DNA from: Epiperipatus broadwayi
Lineage: Eukaryota > Onychophora > Udeonychophora > Euonychophora > Peripatidae
Assembly: GCA_028023455.1 (NCBI GenBank)
Contig: JAQFVV010000037.1
Span: forward strand, 2,174,001-2,238,000
Direction of reading: 5' to 3'
DNA: 64,000 nt
Under the pieces are notes generated by a model that was given only the letters and a program-made list of their open reading frames with translations, had not been told where the DNA came from and did not search any database. This document shows positions 11,780 through 23,805 of the stretch, one piece after another. How positions within the stretch are numbered: position 1 is the first letter of the stretch; each line of letters begins with the position of its first letter. A program made the position numbers and the translations under genes.

Positions 11780-13001
11780 AATTCAAACCCTAAGCTCTTT
11801 GCATGCACTTGATTAATACAGCATTGTAAATAGCCTATCTCCATGGGCCCACTAGCCATTAAAATACTTGATAAAGTAATCAAGTTTCAAATTGAGCCGC
11901 ACATTCTTCCATTATTATCACATCTAGAGTTTTCCAAAATAGACTCATCTACCAGCCGAGCAGCATTCATATTTTTGATAATTCTAAACTCAGTTTTAAA
12001 AAAAACCCAGTCCCACTGCAGTCCGACTTGACATACAAGCAGCTTTTGATTCCGTTTCAACTAACCTACTTATTCAAATGCTCGCTAACACCATTATCCT
12101 GCCTACCCTGTTATACCTAATTACCAACTTCCTTTTGAATCGTGAGTTACACATCACTCTTAATGATAGAAATTTTTCATCTTTCAATCCCACTTAGTCA
12201 ATCTCACAAAAGTCATCCCTAAGCTGCATAACCTTTTATGTTTTTCATAAATCCACTTTTAAAACAAATGCAGAATAAAATTACCGGAAATCCAAATTTC
12301 ACACTCCCAGCAATACATTCCCTGCATAGCCTACGTGGCTGATATCACTGACTTCCTACCTTCTCAGAAACAACTTCCCATATTGCAAACCATTCGTAAT
12401 GATTACGCAGCAGCCTACAAACTGCAATTTAATCCAAAAAAACTTTCGCATGTATTCTATTCACAAAGAAATCATGTTCCTAAGTTTTCCAAGAAAACCC
12501 ACTCCATTCTTAGGCTTTCACTTTTATAAAGACTCACTTGGTCTGAGGCTTTCAATATAAACCAAGTTACAAGATTCTGTACTGCAAATTACCAACTCTC
12601 TTTCTAAGGCATAGTTATCAATTTACTCCAAGACATACTGATTCAATAATCTTGCTATTACAAAAATCGCATACTAAGCATTTATTATCAAATTTTCAAA
12701 GATGTTCCTTTCTCCATCAATTCCATATGCAATAAATTGCTTTGGGGCCGCAAGATCGTATCAATATTCATAAAATGGCTCTACGGCCAACCTTTGCATG
12801 GTGTTTTGTACACTGAAAGCCATTAACTTAATATCAGCTATTATCAACCGGTTCCAAAACCTCCAGTGACTGTTGAAAGTAACCCCTACAGATAAACGTC
12901 CTCCTTCAGTGGTATATCTCACAGATCTTATTTGCCCAGTTCTAGATACCACCATCCAGATCAGTCTATCACAACTCCAAGTACTCTTATTGCTGTCAAA
13001 C
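11780..13001 (+). mobile_element. Decayed LINE reverse transcriptase, left part
   Basis: Plus-strand fragments read as a non-LTR retrotransposon reverse transcriptase. RLDIQAAFDSVSTNLLIQML at about 12024 is an RT motif A-like block (D...AFD). LLNRELHITLNDR follows near 12135. AYVADITDFLPSQKQLPIL with NDYAAAYKLQFNPKKLSHVF at about 12327-12460 corresponds to the YADD region with the catalytic box disrupted. Frameshifts and stops lie between the blocks. Homology appears to continue to 13001, where the Gypsy 5' LTR interrupts it. The LINE clade is unresolved. Confidence 0.72.
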
Positions 13002-13005
13002 ATAT
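13002..13005. repeat. Target-site duplication of Gypsy element (left, ATAT)
   Basis: ATAT directly before the 5' LTR, matched by ATAT at 23802-23805 directly after the 3' LTR. The solo LTR of the same family is also bordered by ATAT, so a 4-bp duplication with an ATAT preference fits. The low complexity makes the exact length uncertain. Confidence 0.7.
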
Positions 13006-15689
13006 TGTGCCAGGCATTATCAAATGGCCTTGCGCAAAATCTGCTGTAAAGAATATTACAGCAGATACATATATAGATTTGTACATATTAGGCACAACAA
13101 ATATATAAATGTGCTATATTAATAATGGAAGTTGGTGTGAGCATTAAAATACCCACACACACCAATTTAAAGTAATATGAAATTGACATACAAAATATTG
13201 CATAATAAACTCATGTGTTTTTTTTGTTTTCCTTTTTGTATATTTTTTATGATATGTCATTGTATGTATTTGGTTTTTTTTTATTTTCCAACATACTTGT
13301 ATATTTTTTTTTAATTACTTTTCTAAAGATTGTAATTTTATTCCATAAGCAAATAATGTTAATTGCTTTTGCAAAAATCTGATCAAAAGCAAAATGTTTT
13401 GATAAGGCTATAATTAAACTGTTATCTTTTTAAAAATTCTTTTGAATTGATTTTGTAAGCAAGTGGTCTAGGTTATTGAAGATGGAAGTCATTATATTAA
13501 ATCCTAAAATGTAAAATTTAATCGGAAAAATTGTAAGCAATGTTATAATCTAAGTGATAAGCTAAATTAAAAGGATTGGCTGATTCATACTTCTCAGAGG
13601 GCTATCTGTATTGGTTCTGATGGGTGATTTTGATAAGTTAGTCAGTGCTGGGAGATTCATTCTTTCTTTGGCATTCAAGTCGTTCACTACTTTGGCTCCA
13701 GAGATTTTCAATCATCTAGCAACTTAGAGATAAATTTATGGACTAGACCGCTGCTGACATTTTCTAAGAAATCCATTATATAGTTCTTTTAAGAACTCTT
13801 GATTTCTTAAGAATTTAATAAACTAGTCAAGATAGAAAATGAACATTTGATAAAATTTATTATCATATACAAACAGAGGAAAATATGAAGCAATCTACCA
13901 GTGAGTCCAGTAAAATGACCATGGGGTAGACAACTAGCCGGTGCACCGCCCTTTCTCTGTCCCAAGCCGCCAAGATGTGACCACGCCAATTCCAGCCGCC
14001 CACGATGATGACAAACGCTGCCTTGCTAAATGGATGAAATCCTCACCACACAGCCAGTTAACTTGAAGCCCACTCAAGAGCCCAGAGGAGAAGAATGAAG
14101 ACGCAGATATAAGTTTATTTTAAGATATTTTATTAATATTGAAATAATTAACTTTGATATTTCCGATTAAATATATTATTATTTTTTTGTTATTATTATT
14201 AATCATTTAAAAAAGAGAGAGAGTCTCTCGCATACGTATATTGAATTTACGGTTATTACGGGCATAAATGATAAAGCTTTTACTTAAATCTTTTGAGTCA
14301 ATTTTTCTATTTCAAATTCTAGTATTTTCAACAAAGGTTGCAATGTGATTTTTTTTCTTGTTGCTATTCGTTTTCCTTTTTGTTACTCCTGAAATTCGTC
14401 ATACACAAATATACATGTGTATATATGCGTACATACGCTTATAATATTCGGTAAATACGATATCTCATGTTGAATATCTAAAAAAAAAAAAGTATTTAAC
14501 CGTATATCTTTTTTTTAAGTTATTTTTTTGTCACTGCTGCACCTTATGATGCGTGTAAGAAGGGATTCTATTATAGATTCCCTGTAAGCAAGTCCTTAAA
14601 TAACTTTATATTTAAAGTAATAGTAAGTGTTTAATTGTGCTGCACTCATATACATGTATAGGAATTTATCTATGGCAAAAGGGAAATAGATACAGTACCT
14701 CATGGTGAGTACTATATAGTATCTGAGCCAATGCAACCTTGTTGACTTGTTGAAAAATATGAAATTAGTGAAATATCTCATATTGCAAATATACGTATGC
14801 ATAGTTTTTTATTATTATTATTTTTTTTTTGCTATCAATAAAAAGGTTTTAAAGTACTGAGTAAAAGCGTGCGCCTGTATGACCAAAAATCTCATATCTG
14901 TATATCAAATCACACAAAGTAAAATTTACTTCTATTGGGTAGAAGGAGCTCAGACCACTTCCATTACTTATAAACATTGTAAATAGCTTTAGGGATTTAT
15001 TATTTTTCTTATTTAAAATTGTATTTATCTATTTCAACACCGCGAATATATATATGGGTTTGTGATAATTAATTATTTAGTATTTTTGTTATTATATCAT
15101 CATTAGTATGAAACGGTGGTGGGTATTTGGGATTAAATAAATATTTAATCATAATATTAAACTTGTTTCGTTTTCATATTATTATTTATATTGATCAAAA
15201 TGTATTCTTTCCTTATCAACCACATACCGGTAATAATCATTTAACTTACCCATTTGAAGACCCTAGATTGTAGAGTGACTGAGCTAGCCACAAAGGGATA
15301 TCGCTCTACCGGGGTGTTAAATCTTATTCTTATGCTCCGCTGAACATATGGTATTGCACATCCTTCTAGGAGGGTGAAAAATTCATTTTTTGATTCTTTT
15401 CTAGAAGTGGCGCGCAAAAGTCTATTTTGTAAATAGATTTTTCAAAGGTGTGTACTTGCCATTGTTCTAAATATTCGGGCATTCAAATAAGATATCAACT
15501 AAAGGGTGTTTTTAACTGGAAGAGTCCTGTCAATCCACTCTTTCTATCAATTTAGCTGGAAGTACCAATATACATGAGTACAGACAATCGGCTAGATTGA
15601 TATCCATTTCTTTACCTGTTGAATCTTGGTCACTTCATGCTCAGTGCAAGATTAGGAAAAGAATTCTGCAGGGAGTATGGACTGGTACA
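13006..15689 (+). repeat. Gypsy 5' LTR (2684 bp)
   Basis: Starts TGTGCC and ends GGTACA, the usual TG...CA. It is colinear with 21131-23801 and, inverted, with 46433-49054. It includes a perfect 11-bp hairpin (13039-13066, stem ATCTGCTGTAA), a GC-richer island at about 13915-14105, and an alternating TATACATGTGTATATATGCG stretch near 14410. An LTR of this size is long for Gypsy elements. Short minus-strand ORFs inside it (14596-14802) look like chance or antisense sequence. Confidence 0.95.
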
Positions 15690-16997
15690 GTAAAACTGGC
15701 GCCACACGTGGTTTAAATGTAAAAATGGTACGATTAAGGAAAGAACAAGTTAAATTATATAAATGTGAAAATTACGGTAAAAATATATTACGTGCCGTAT
15801 GTATATATAAACTTAATGTAGGTGTAAGTAAAAACTAAATTAAATGTTGACTATATATACATAAAAGAAGTTATATAAAATTTGATCGTTAGTTGTTTTT
15901 TCTTTTTAGATATATAGTGTAATTAATAGGCCGTACAAATGAACACGCTTAATTTGCTCTATGTATATATTTTTTTTAAAGTTATTCTTAAATAATTTAA
16001 AATATTTTACTCAGTAATCTGCAGATCCAAAATTATAGTGTTATTCTTTGTTGCAACGAATATTTAATACTGTATATATTTATGATTCAAAGTGTTAGCA
16101 ATAAATCAAATGCTCACACTGTATTCTATAAGTTACTATATAATTAAAATAGACTTCGGAGTTATTTTAAATAAGTATACATATAATATATTTACGGTTG
16201 ATTTTTTTGGTTATATAGAGTACAGATTCTTTTATCGTAATAATTGCTTAACAATTTTCACTTTAAATCGAGTCGCTAACATTTGCATTTTATTGGATAA
16301 ATAAAGTTGCCGTTTTAAACTGAGTAAAAAACTGACGTCTCATGTGTAATTAAAATAGAAATAAAGTATATAAAAATTATTAAACGAATGATTGGGGGGA
16401 AAAGTAGGTCACACGCGGTATATATGCGTATAAAAATGGTCGGAGTTATTACAAATAAAAGTAATAATTTATTATATCGTAGTATTTAAAATAACTTACA
16501 ATCGAATTTCTTGTTTTGTTTGAAAAAGAAAAAGAGAGAAAATAGACATTTTAGACATAGGTATAAAACCTGTTTATCAAACGTAGCGTAATATTTTAAA
16601 ATACCTTATACTTGAATTTGTTGTTTGTTTAAAAAAAAAGTAAAATGAAATACTGTTAAATACTAGCATAACGAGATAAAGTTTCGTATGTTAAACTTGA
16701 TTTTTTATTTTTTTTTTGTGTTATCGATAAATAAGTTTAAATAGACGTAGGTAAAAACGGGCAGAATAATTGGAACAGGGCGTAGAAAAGACATAATCGG
16801 CGATTGGAATAAGGCAGAGTTAGGTGCGCGGTGTACTGCGTATTTAAGAATAAGACAAATAGCTAGGGAATAATTTAATAATAAAAATAAAATATCCGAC
16901 ATTACTGATTCTATATTTAACTGATCAGTAACTAAAAACGTATATATATACCGAATATAAATACTTATAACGTAGCCCCTGAATAATACTTATAACT
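15690..16997 (+). other. Gypsy untranslated leader
   Basis: About 1.3 kb between the 5' LTR and the first gag ATG, AT-rich, with no convincing coding segment. It starts with the primer-binding site. An open frame at 16092-16304 has no recognisable domain and is likely chance. Confidence 0.7.
15697..15711 (+). promoter_or_regulatory. Primer-binding site, probably tRNA-Lys
   Basis: TGGCGCCACACGTGG begins 8 nt after the LTR end, the expected place for a tRNA primer site. It is complementary to the 3' end of animal tRNA-Lys(CUU) as I know it, except for two adjacent positions (AC instead of CA). The assignment rests on memory of the tRNA 3' sequence. Confidence 0.6.
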
Positions 16998-17860
16998 ATG
17001 TTTGAAATGAAAAACATAATGGAAGAAACATTAGTGAATATAAAACAAGAAATGGCCAGAATACCACAAAAGATAAAGGAACTGACTCAACAACTCTCGG
17101 AAAACACTGCATACACGAACCAAAGAATGGAGGGTTTCAAACGTGAAATGTCAAAGGAAATCGAAACAAGATTTTATAGCTTTAAAAATGAGATACACGA
17201 AAGAGAAAAGGAACAATCTTACCCGTGCAATATAAACCAATTTTTAAAAATAAAGATATTTGAGGGACAAACAGATGAAGCTCCTATCGAGCATATTAAA
17301 AGCTTAGAAACATATTTCCAAGTGAATCAAATTAATGACTTTGGCAAACTGGCAATTGCCTACAGTCACCTCCATGGTGATGCTCAAACATGGTGGCAAT
17401 CCTTGTTCCACCATCCCAAGACATTTGAGGATTATAAAAAGGTATTGTTAAAAAGTTTTTGGAGTGAACAGTGCCAAGATATGATTTTTCAACAAGTCAT
17501 GCAGGAAAATATAAAGAGAATACTGGCGAAAATTATTCAAAATTTTTCAGAAGACAAGCAGCAAGACTTCAGACACTGAAAGCATGCCACATATCAGAGG
17601 GGCAAATTGTCAGGATAATCCACCGTTATTTGCCACTTCATGTTGAACAAATGGTGCTCACCGCAAGTACAAATTCAGTGCAACAAATGGATGAATTATT
17701 AAATAAGATAGACATGAGCCAACAATATAAGCCATCAGCAAATGTTTGGGAAGATAAACATACCAATCACACAAACAGGAACAAAAATGAAGAGTTCTGT
17801 GGCCACATCATAAAACCATGGACTAATATGGACAAAGAAATATCAAACTTGATATGTTCA
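16998..17860 (+). pseudogene. gag: Gypsy gag (frameshifted)
   Basis: The open frame from ATG 16998 encodes about 170 residues of gag. An N-terminal helical region (MEETLVNIKQEMARIPQKIK) is followed by the retrotransposon gag core, with IKIFEGQTDEAPIEHIKSLE, LAIAYSHLHGDAQTWWQSLF and FEDYKKVLLKSFWSE. Near 17505-17515 the gag homology moves to the -1 frame (GKYKENTG, RRQAARLQTL, EGQIVRIIHRYLPLHVEQM). This indicates a one-base loss inside the domain rather than a programmed gag-pol shift. No clear CCHC zinc knuckle is seen before the protease. Gag would form the particle that packages element RNA. Confidence 0.85.
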
Positions 17861-20800
17861 TGGGAAGATAGAGTGCCTGAATATGCTCCACAAAGTTGTC
17901 CTGAGATCAGTCTGACAATGGAGGGACTTGAAGTCACGGCCATGCTGGATTCGGGCAGGCAAATATCTGTAATATCAGAAGATCTATACCACCGCATTGT
18001 AACAAAAAATCCAAGCATAGAAATCTTACCTTTGAAGACAGCACAAATAACATTAGCAAACAACCGGAAAGCAAAACTTCTGCCTAAGCAAATTTGGGTA
18101 CAGATGCACATACAGCATAAGATGGTATACCAAGTGTTCTTAATAATGACCAGTCTTATCCATGAAGTTGTGTTAGGTTCAGATTTCTTACACAAAAACA
18201 GATGCATTTTAGATTATGAACAGCGGCTTGTAGTGTGCAATGACAAACAAATTGAAATGCTAAAACCCCACTTACATGATGATACTGAGGCATGTTGTAT
18301 GACCCAATTGGACATGGAGCTGATGGAAGAAAAGGCAAATGGAGCAAAACTGACTTCTGCCACTGAGACAGAAAAACTCAAATCTATGCTTTATACTTAT
18401 AAAAACATATTTTCTGATAGTCCTGGTCTCATTAAAGGATATAAACAAAGAATCAGATTGAAACCAGGAGAACCGTTCCAAGCGCGATCCTACCCCATAC
18501 CACACAAATTTAAGGAGGAGGTGGAGAAACAGCTGGAACAAATGTTGAAATGGGGTATCATTGATAAATGCTTTTCCCCATACTGTAACCCCCTAGTGGT
18601 GGTCAGAAAGAAAAATGGATCCGTGCGGCTATGCCTTGATGCACGCCAACTTAACAGGGCGACAATACCAGATTGTACTATTCCACCTCGTATGCAAGAA
18701 TTACTCATGAAATTTAAAGACAAAATAATATTTTCCACATTTGACTTAACTGCTAGCTACTGGCAGATAGAATTACATCACACAGATCGCAAATACACAG
18801 CTTTTAGATATGGAGGCCACACATATCAATTTAATCGAATGCCTTTTGGCTTAGTTAATAGCGGTGCAGGTTTATTACGATGTCTGGACCAAGTTTTGTC
18901 TCAGGAAATCAAGAAAATTTTAACAGTATATGTGGACGACGTTGTGGTAGCATCCACATCTCTGGAAGAACACTTCCAACACTTACAAATATTTTTTGCA
19001 GAATGCGAAGCTAAAGGAATCAAAATCAATCTGAAAAAGAGTATATTGATCTCTGAGGAGATAGAATTTTTGGGTCATTTGGTGGGACAAACAGGAATCA
19101 AACCTCATCCTGATAAAATCAGTGCAATAAATGACTTCCCTGTACCTAAAACATGAAAGCACATTCGGTCCTTTTTAGGACTATGCAACTTTTACAACAG
19201 ATTCTGTGAAAAATTTGCTGACCGAATGGAACCTTTACTAAGATTACTCAGGAAAGATACCCATTGGAACTGGACCAGTGAACAAGAGGAAGCATTCGCT
19301 GAGATTAAGAAAAGTTTTATAAAACAAGTAGTGCTGGCATACCCAGACTTTGACAAACCCTTTATACTCCAAACTGATAGCAGTGCATATGGATTGGGTG
19401 TCACACTATCCCAAGTTCAGCAAGATGGTCAGATAGGGGTCCTGTACTTCATAAGCAGGTTGTTGAAAGGACCTGAATGTAATTACACGGTTACAGAAAA
19501 AGAAGCCCTTGCAATCATATGGGCATTTGAGAAATTTTGCCCTATGCTACTAGGCTCTGAAGTGATAGTAATTACGGACCACAAGAGTCTTCAATTTCTA
19601 AATCACAGCTATCTCACTAATAGCCGACTAGTTCGCTGGAGTTTGTTTCTCCAAGAGTTTAATTATACGGTGAAACATTGCAAAGGAACTGAGAATATAG
19701 TGGCTGACATCCTCAGTCATCATCCCATTCAAACTCAACAACAACAACACCTGAGGATAGACCATGCATACATGATGAGCATATCAGGTAAGGACAAAGA
19801 CATAGAGGAACATCTAAAACAAATGTCAAAGAGGCAACATGAAGATAAGGACTTAAACCGTATCATAACACTGTATACACAATCTCCTCAGAAAGATGAC
19901 AGTACACCAGGCAAGAAGTGCCGATACAAGATAGAAAAGGGGGTTTTATACTACCAAATTCAAGAAGACATTGATGAATGGAGAGTGATGGTACCACCAA
20001 CCATTCGGGGCCTGCTCACTGATTACATTCACAGACTATATGGACATTATGGAACTCCAAAAACTGAATATTGCCTCAAGCGCTGGTTCTATTGGCCTGG
20101 GATGCACCGAGACATAATAAAGATTTTGAACAAATGTGAAATATGCCAGCATGCAAAACCACTGAATAGAGCATACACAACTCCAATGAAATCAATCATC
20201 CCTAACAATTCGAAGGAAATAATGGCCATGGATTTTTATGGTCCTCTGCCACCCTTCAATAGAAAAAGATATTTACTCATTGTATATGACCTTTTTTCCA
20301 AATTTGTGGCAGCCTACCCTTTAGCAAGAGCTACAACATGTGAAACTATAAAGGTTCTAGAGTCCTCACATTTTAACACAGTTGGGAAACCAGAAACGAT
20401 CCTGACAGACCATGGAACCCCTTTTGTATCAGAAGAATGGAACAAATGGGTCGCTAAGCGGGGAGTTAAACATGTACTTACGTCGATCCGTAACCCCCAA
20501 AGTAATCCCTGTGAAAGAGTTATGCGAGAGTTGGGAAGGCTGTTTCGTACATACTTACCAACAAACCATAAGGGATGGGTAAAACAGCTACCTCAGATAC
20601 TAAATTATATAAACTGGTCTGTACATGAATCCACAGGATTCCCTCCAACACAGCTACATTTTGGAAAACTTGTACCAAAACTCTTCAAGGCAAATTTCCC
20701 AGGGAGCAGAGACAAAACAATTGACATAGAATTAGATAAAAAAAAAGGCTCAAGCTCGGATGCACAAGATGAGTCTCAGAAGAAAGAAAAGGAAACACAG

Positions 20801-21014
20801 CACGCAAAACTACCGGTTCAAGGTAGGGGATAGAGTGATGGTCAGAACGCCTCATGTGAGCATTCCAGAAAAGTTCCAGTGTAAAAAATTTTTTAACCTT
20901 TATGAAGGCCCTTTTGAAATTGTTGAGTGCAGTGGGGATAATGCTTTCTGGATTAAAACAGAACAGGGAATAAAAAGCACATACAATGCCCGTGCATTAA
21001 AACCCATACCATAG
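17860..21014 (+). pseudogene. pol: Gypsy pol: protease, RT, RNase H, integrase (one stop, one frameshift)
   Basis: The frame continues from the shifted gag. Protease: AMLDSGRQISVISE, active-site DSG near 17948. Reverse transcriptase: VRKKNGSVRLCLDARQLN, FSTFDLTASYWQIEL, MPFGLVNSG, YVDDVVVAS (TAT GTG GAC GAC at 18929-18940), FLGHLVGQTGIK. A TGA at 19154-19156 interrupts the connection region; the same frame continues with HIRSFLGLCNFYNRF. RNase H: LQTDSSAYGLGV, EKEALAIIWAFEKF, VITDHKSLQFL. Integrase: H-x4-H and CEIC zinc finger; catalytic Asp at 20231 (MAMDFYGPLPP), Asp at 20408 (LTDHGTPF) and Glu at 20513 (SNPCERVMREL). A frameshift in the A-run at about 20738-20746 moves the last 84 residues (VGDRVMVRTPHVS, YEGPFEIVE) to another frame, ending TAG 21012-21014. 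Confidence 0.92.
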
Positions 21015-21080
21015 CATCCAGGATGCTCCGAAATCATCTCACATGTATAGTTCATAATATCTGTATAAATAAGAACTTAA

Positions 21081-21111
21081 GACTTTAAATGGTCATATCC
21101 ATTTAAAAGTC
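21081..21111 (+). other. Stem-loop just before the polypurine tract
   Basis: GACTTTAAATGG (21081-21092) pairs with CCATTTAAAAGTC (21099-21111) apart from one bulged A, with a 6-nt loop TCATAT. It lies 5 nt before the purine-rich tract, in the untranslated region after pol. A role is not known. Confidence 0.6.
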
Positions 21112-21116
21112 TCATT

Positions 21117-21127
21117 GGAGAGGGGGG
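21117..21127 (+). promoter_or_regulatory. Polypurine tract
   Basis: GGAGAGGGGGG immediately upstream of the 3' LTR (21131). This is the standard position of the plus-strand DNA primer of LTR retrotransposons. Confidence 0.85.
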
Positions 21128-21130
21128 TAT

Positions 21131-23801
21131 TGTGCCAGGCATTATCAAATGGCCTTGCACAAAATCTGCTGTAAAGAATATTACAGCAGATACATATATA
21201 GATTTGTACATATTAGGCACAACAAATATATAAATGTGCTATATTAATAATGGAAGTTGGTGTGAGCATTAAAATACCCACACACACCAATTTAAAGTAA
21301 TATGAAATTGACATACAAAATATTGCATAATAAACTCATGTGTTTTTTTTGTTTTCCTTTTTGTATATTTTTTATGATATGTCATTGTATGTATTTGTTT
21401 TTTTTTTATTTTCCAACATACTTGTATATTTTTTTTAATTACTTTTCTAAAGATTGTAATTTTATTCCATAAGCAAATAATGTTAATTGCTTTTGCAAAA
21501 ATCTGATCAAAAGCAAAATGTTTTGATAAGGCTATAATTAAACTGTTATCTTTTTAAAAATTCTTTTGAATTGATTTTGTAAGCAAGTGGTCTAGGTTAT
21601 TCAAGATGGAAGTCATTATATCAAATCCTAAAATGTAAAATTTAATCGGAAAAATTGTAAGCAATGTTTATAATCTAAGTGATAAGCTAAATTAAAAGGA
21701 TTGGCTGATTCATACTTCTCAGAGGGCTATCTGAATTGGTTCTGATGGGTGGTTTTGATAAGTTAGTCAGTGCTGGGAGATTCATTCTTTCTTTGGCATT
21801 CGGCAAGTCGTTCACTACTTTGGCTCCAGAGATTTTCAATCATCTAGCAACTTAGAGATAAATTTATGGACTAGACCGCTGCTGACATTTTCTAAGAAAT
21901 CCATTATATAGTTCTTTTAAGAACTCTTGATTTCTTAAGAATTTAATAAACTAGTCAAGATAGAAAATGAACATTTGATAAAATTTATTACCATATACAA
22001 ACAGAGGAAAATATGAAGCAATCTACCAGTGAGTCCAGTAAAATGACCGTGGGGTAGACAACCAGCCAGCGCACCGCCCTTTCTCTGTCCCAAGCCGCCA
22101 AGATGTGACCACGCCAGTTCCAGCCGCCCACGATGATGACAAACGCTGCCTTGCTAAATAGATGAAATCCTCACTACACAGCCAGTTGACTTGAAGCCCA
22201 CTCAGAGCCCAGAGGAGAAGAATGAAGACGCAGATATAAGTTTGTTTTAGGATATTTTATTAATATTGAAATAATTAACTTTGATATTTCCGATTAAATA
22301 TATTATTATTTTTTTGTTATTATTATTAATCATTTAAAAAAAAGAGAGAGTCTCTCGCATACGTATATTGAATTTACGGTTATTACGGGCATAAATGTTA
22401 AAGCTTTTAATTAAATCTTTGGATTCAAATTCTAGTATTTTCAACAAAGGTTGCAATGAGATTTTTTTTTGTTGTTGCTATTCGTTTTCCTTTTTGTTAC
22501 TCCTGAAATTCGTCATATATAAATATACATGTGTATATATGCGTACATACGCTTATAATATTCGGTAAATACGATATCTCATGTTGAATATCTAAAAAAA
22601 AAAAATGTATTTAACCGTATATCTTTTTTTTTAAGTTATTTTTTTTTGTCACTGTTGCACCTTATGATGCGTGTAAGAAGGGATCTATTATAGATTCCCT
22701 GTAAGCAAGTCCTTAAATAACTTTATATTTAAAATAGTAAGTGTTTAATTGTGCTGCACTCATGTACATGTATAGGAATTTATCTATGGCAAAAAGGAAA
22801 TAGATACGGTACCTCATGTTGAGTACCATATAGTATCTGAGTAAATGCAACCTTGTTGACTTGTTGAAAAATATGAAATTAGTGAAATATCTCATTGAAA
22901 ATACACATATGCATAGTTTTTTATTAGTATTTTTTTTTTGCTATCAATAAAAAGGTTTTAAAGTACTGAGTAAAAGCGTATGCCTGTATGACCAAAAATC
23001 CCATATCTGTATATCAAATCACACAAAGTAAAATTTACTTCTATTGGGTAAAAGGAGCTCAGACTACTTCCATTACTTATAAACATTGTAAATAGCTTTA
23101 GGGATTTATTATTTTTCTTATTTAAAATTGTATTTATCTATTTCAACACCGCGAATATATATATATGGGTTTGTGATAATTAATTATTTAGTATTTTTGT
23201 TATTATATCATCATTAGTATGAAACGGTGGTGGGTATTTGGGATTAAAGAAATATTTAATCATAATATTAAACTTGTTTCGTTTTCATATTATTATTTAT
23301 ATTGATCAAAATGTATTCTTTCCTTATCAACCACGTACCGGTAATAATCATTTAACTTACCCATTTGAAGACCCTAGATTGTAGAGTGACTGAGCTAGCC
23401 ACAAAGGGATATCGCTCTACCGGGGTGTTAAATCTTATTCTTATGCTCCGCTGAACATATGGTATTGCACATCCTTCTAGGAGGGTGAAAAATTCATTTT
23501 TTTGATTCTTTTCTAGAAGTGGCGCGCAAAGGTCTATTTTGTAAATAGATTTTTCAAAGGTGTGTACTTGCCATTGTTCTAAATATTCGGGCATTCAAAT
23601 AAGATATCAACTAAAGGGTGTTTTTAACTGGAAGAGTCCTGTCAATCCACTCTTTCTATCAATTTAGCTGGACATACCAATATACATGAGTACAGACAAT
23701 CGGCTAGATTGATATCCATTTCTTTACCTGTTGAATCTTGGTCACTTCATGCTCAGTGCAAGATTAGGAAAAGAATTCCGCAGGGAGTATGGACTGGTGT
23801 A
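21131..23801 (+). repeat. Gypsy 3' LTR (2671 bp)
   Basis: Colinear with the 5' LTR; starts TGTGCC and ends GGTGTA, one C-to-T and one A-to-G change from the GGTACA end of the other copies. It keeps the 11-bp terminal hairpin at 21164-21191. A minus-strand ORF of 80 codons at 23352-23594 is open only in this copy; the other two LTRs carry a one-base indel in it. Confidence 0.95.
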
Positions 23802-23805
23802 ATAT
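23802..23805. repeat. Target-site duplication of Gypsy element (right, ATAT)
   Basis: Pairs with 13002-13005 as described for the left copy. Confidence 0.7.

Larger units (their letters stand above)
13006..23801 (+). mobile_element. Ty3/Gypsy LTR retrotransposon, near full length (10.8 kb)
   Basis: Complete architecture: 5' LTR 13006-15689, primer-binding site about 15697, leader to 16997, gag, pol in the order protease, reverse transcriptase, RNase H, integrase, then a polypurine tract (about 21117-21127) and 3' LTR 21131-23801. This domain order is that of Ty3/Gypsy elements. The LTRs differ by only about 1-2% by eye, so the insertion is recent relative to the surrounding decayed repeats. 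Coding is damaged by one frameshift in gag, one TGA in pol and one frameshift near the integrase C-terminus. No envelope gene is present. It is in the sense orientation within the CBP intron and sits inside an older LINE. Confidence 0.95.

Noticed and set aside
16092-16304. 70-codon ORF in the Gypsy leader
   Set aside because: No homology, AT-rich composition, and located between the primer site and gag.
17500-17520. Programmed gag-pol frameshift
   Set aside because: Gag homology itself continues across the shift, so the change is inside gag and is better explained by a one-base loss.
17767-18738. Minus-strand ORFs of 60-146 codons opposite pol
   Set aside because: They are shadows of the pol coding strand with no recognisable domain.
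23352-23594. 80-codon minus-strand ORF in the 3' LTR as a gene
   Set aside because: The other two LTR copies carry a one-base indel in the same frame and no known domain is seen. The splice-donor note is kept only as a finding.
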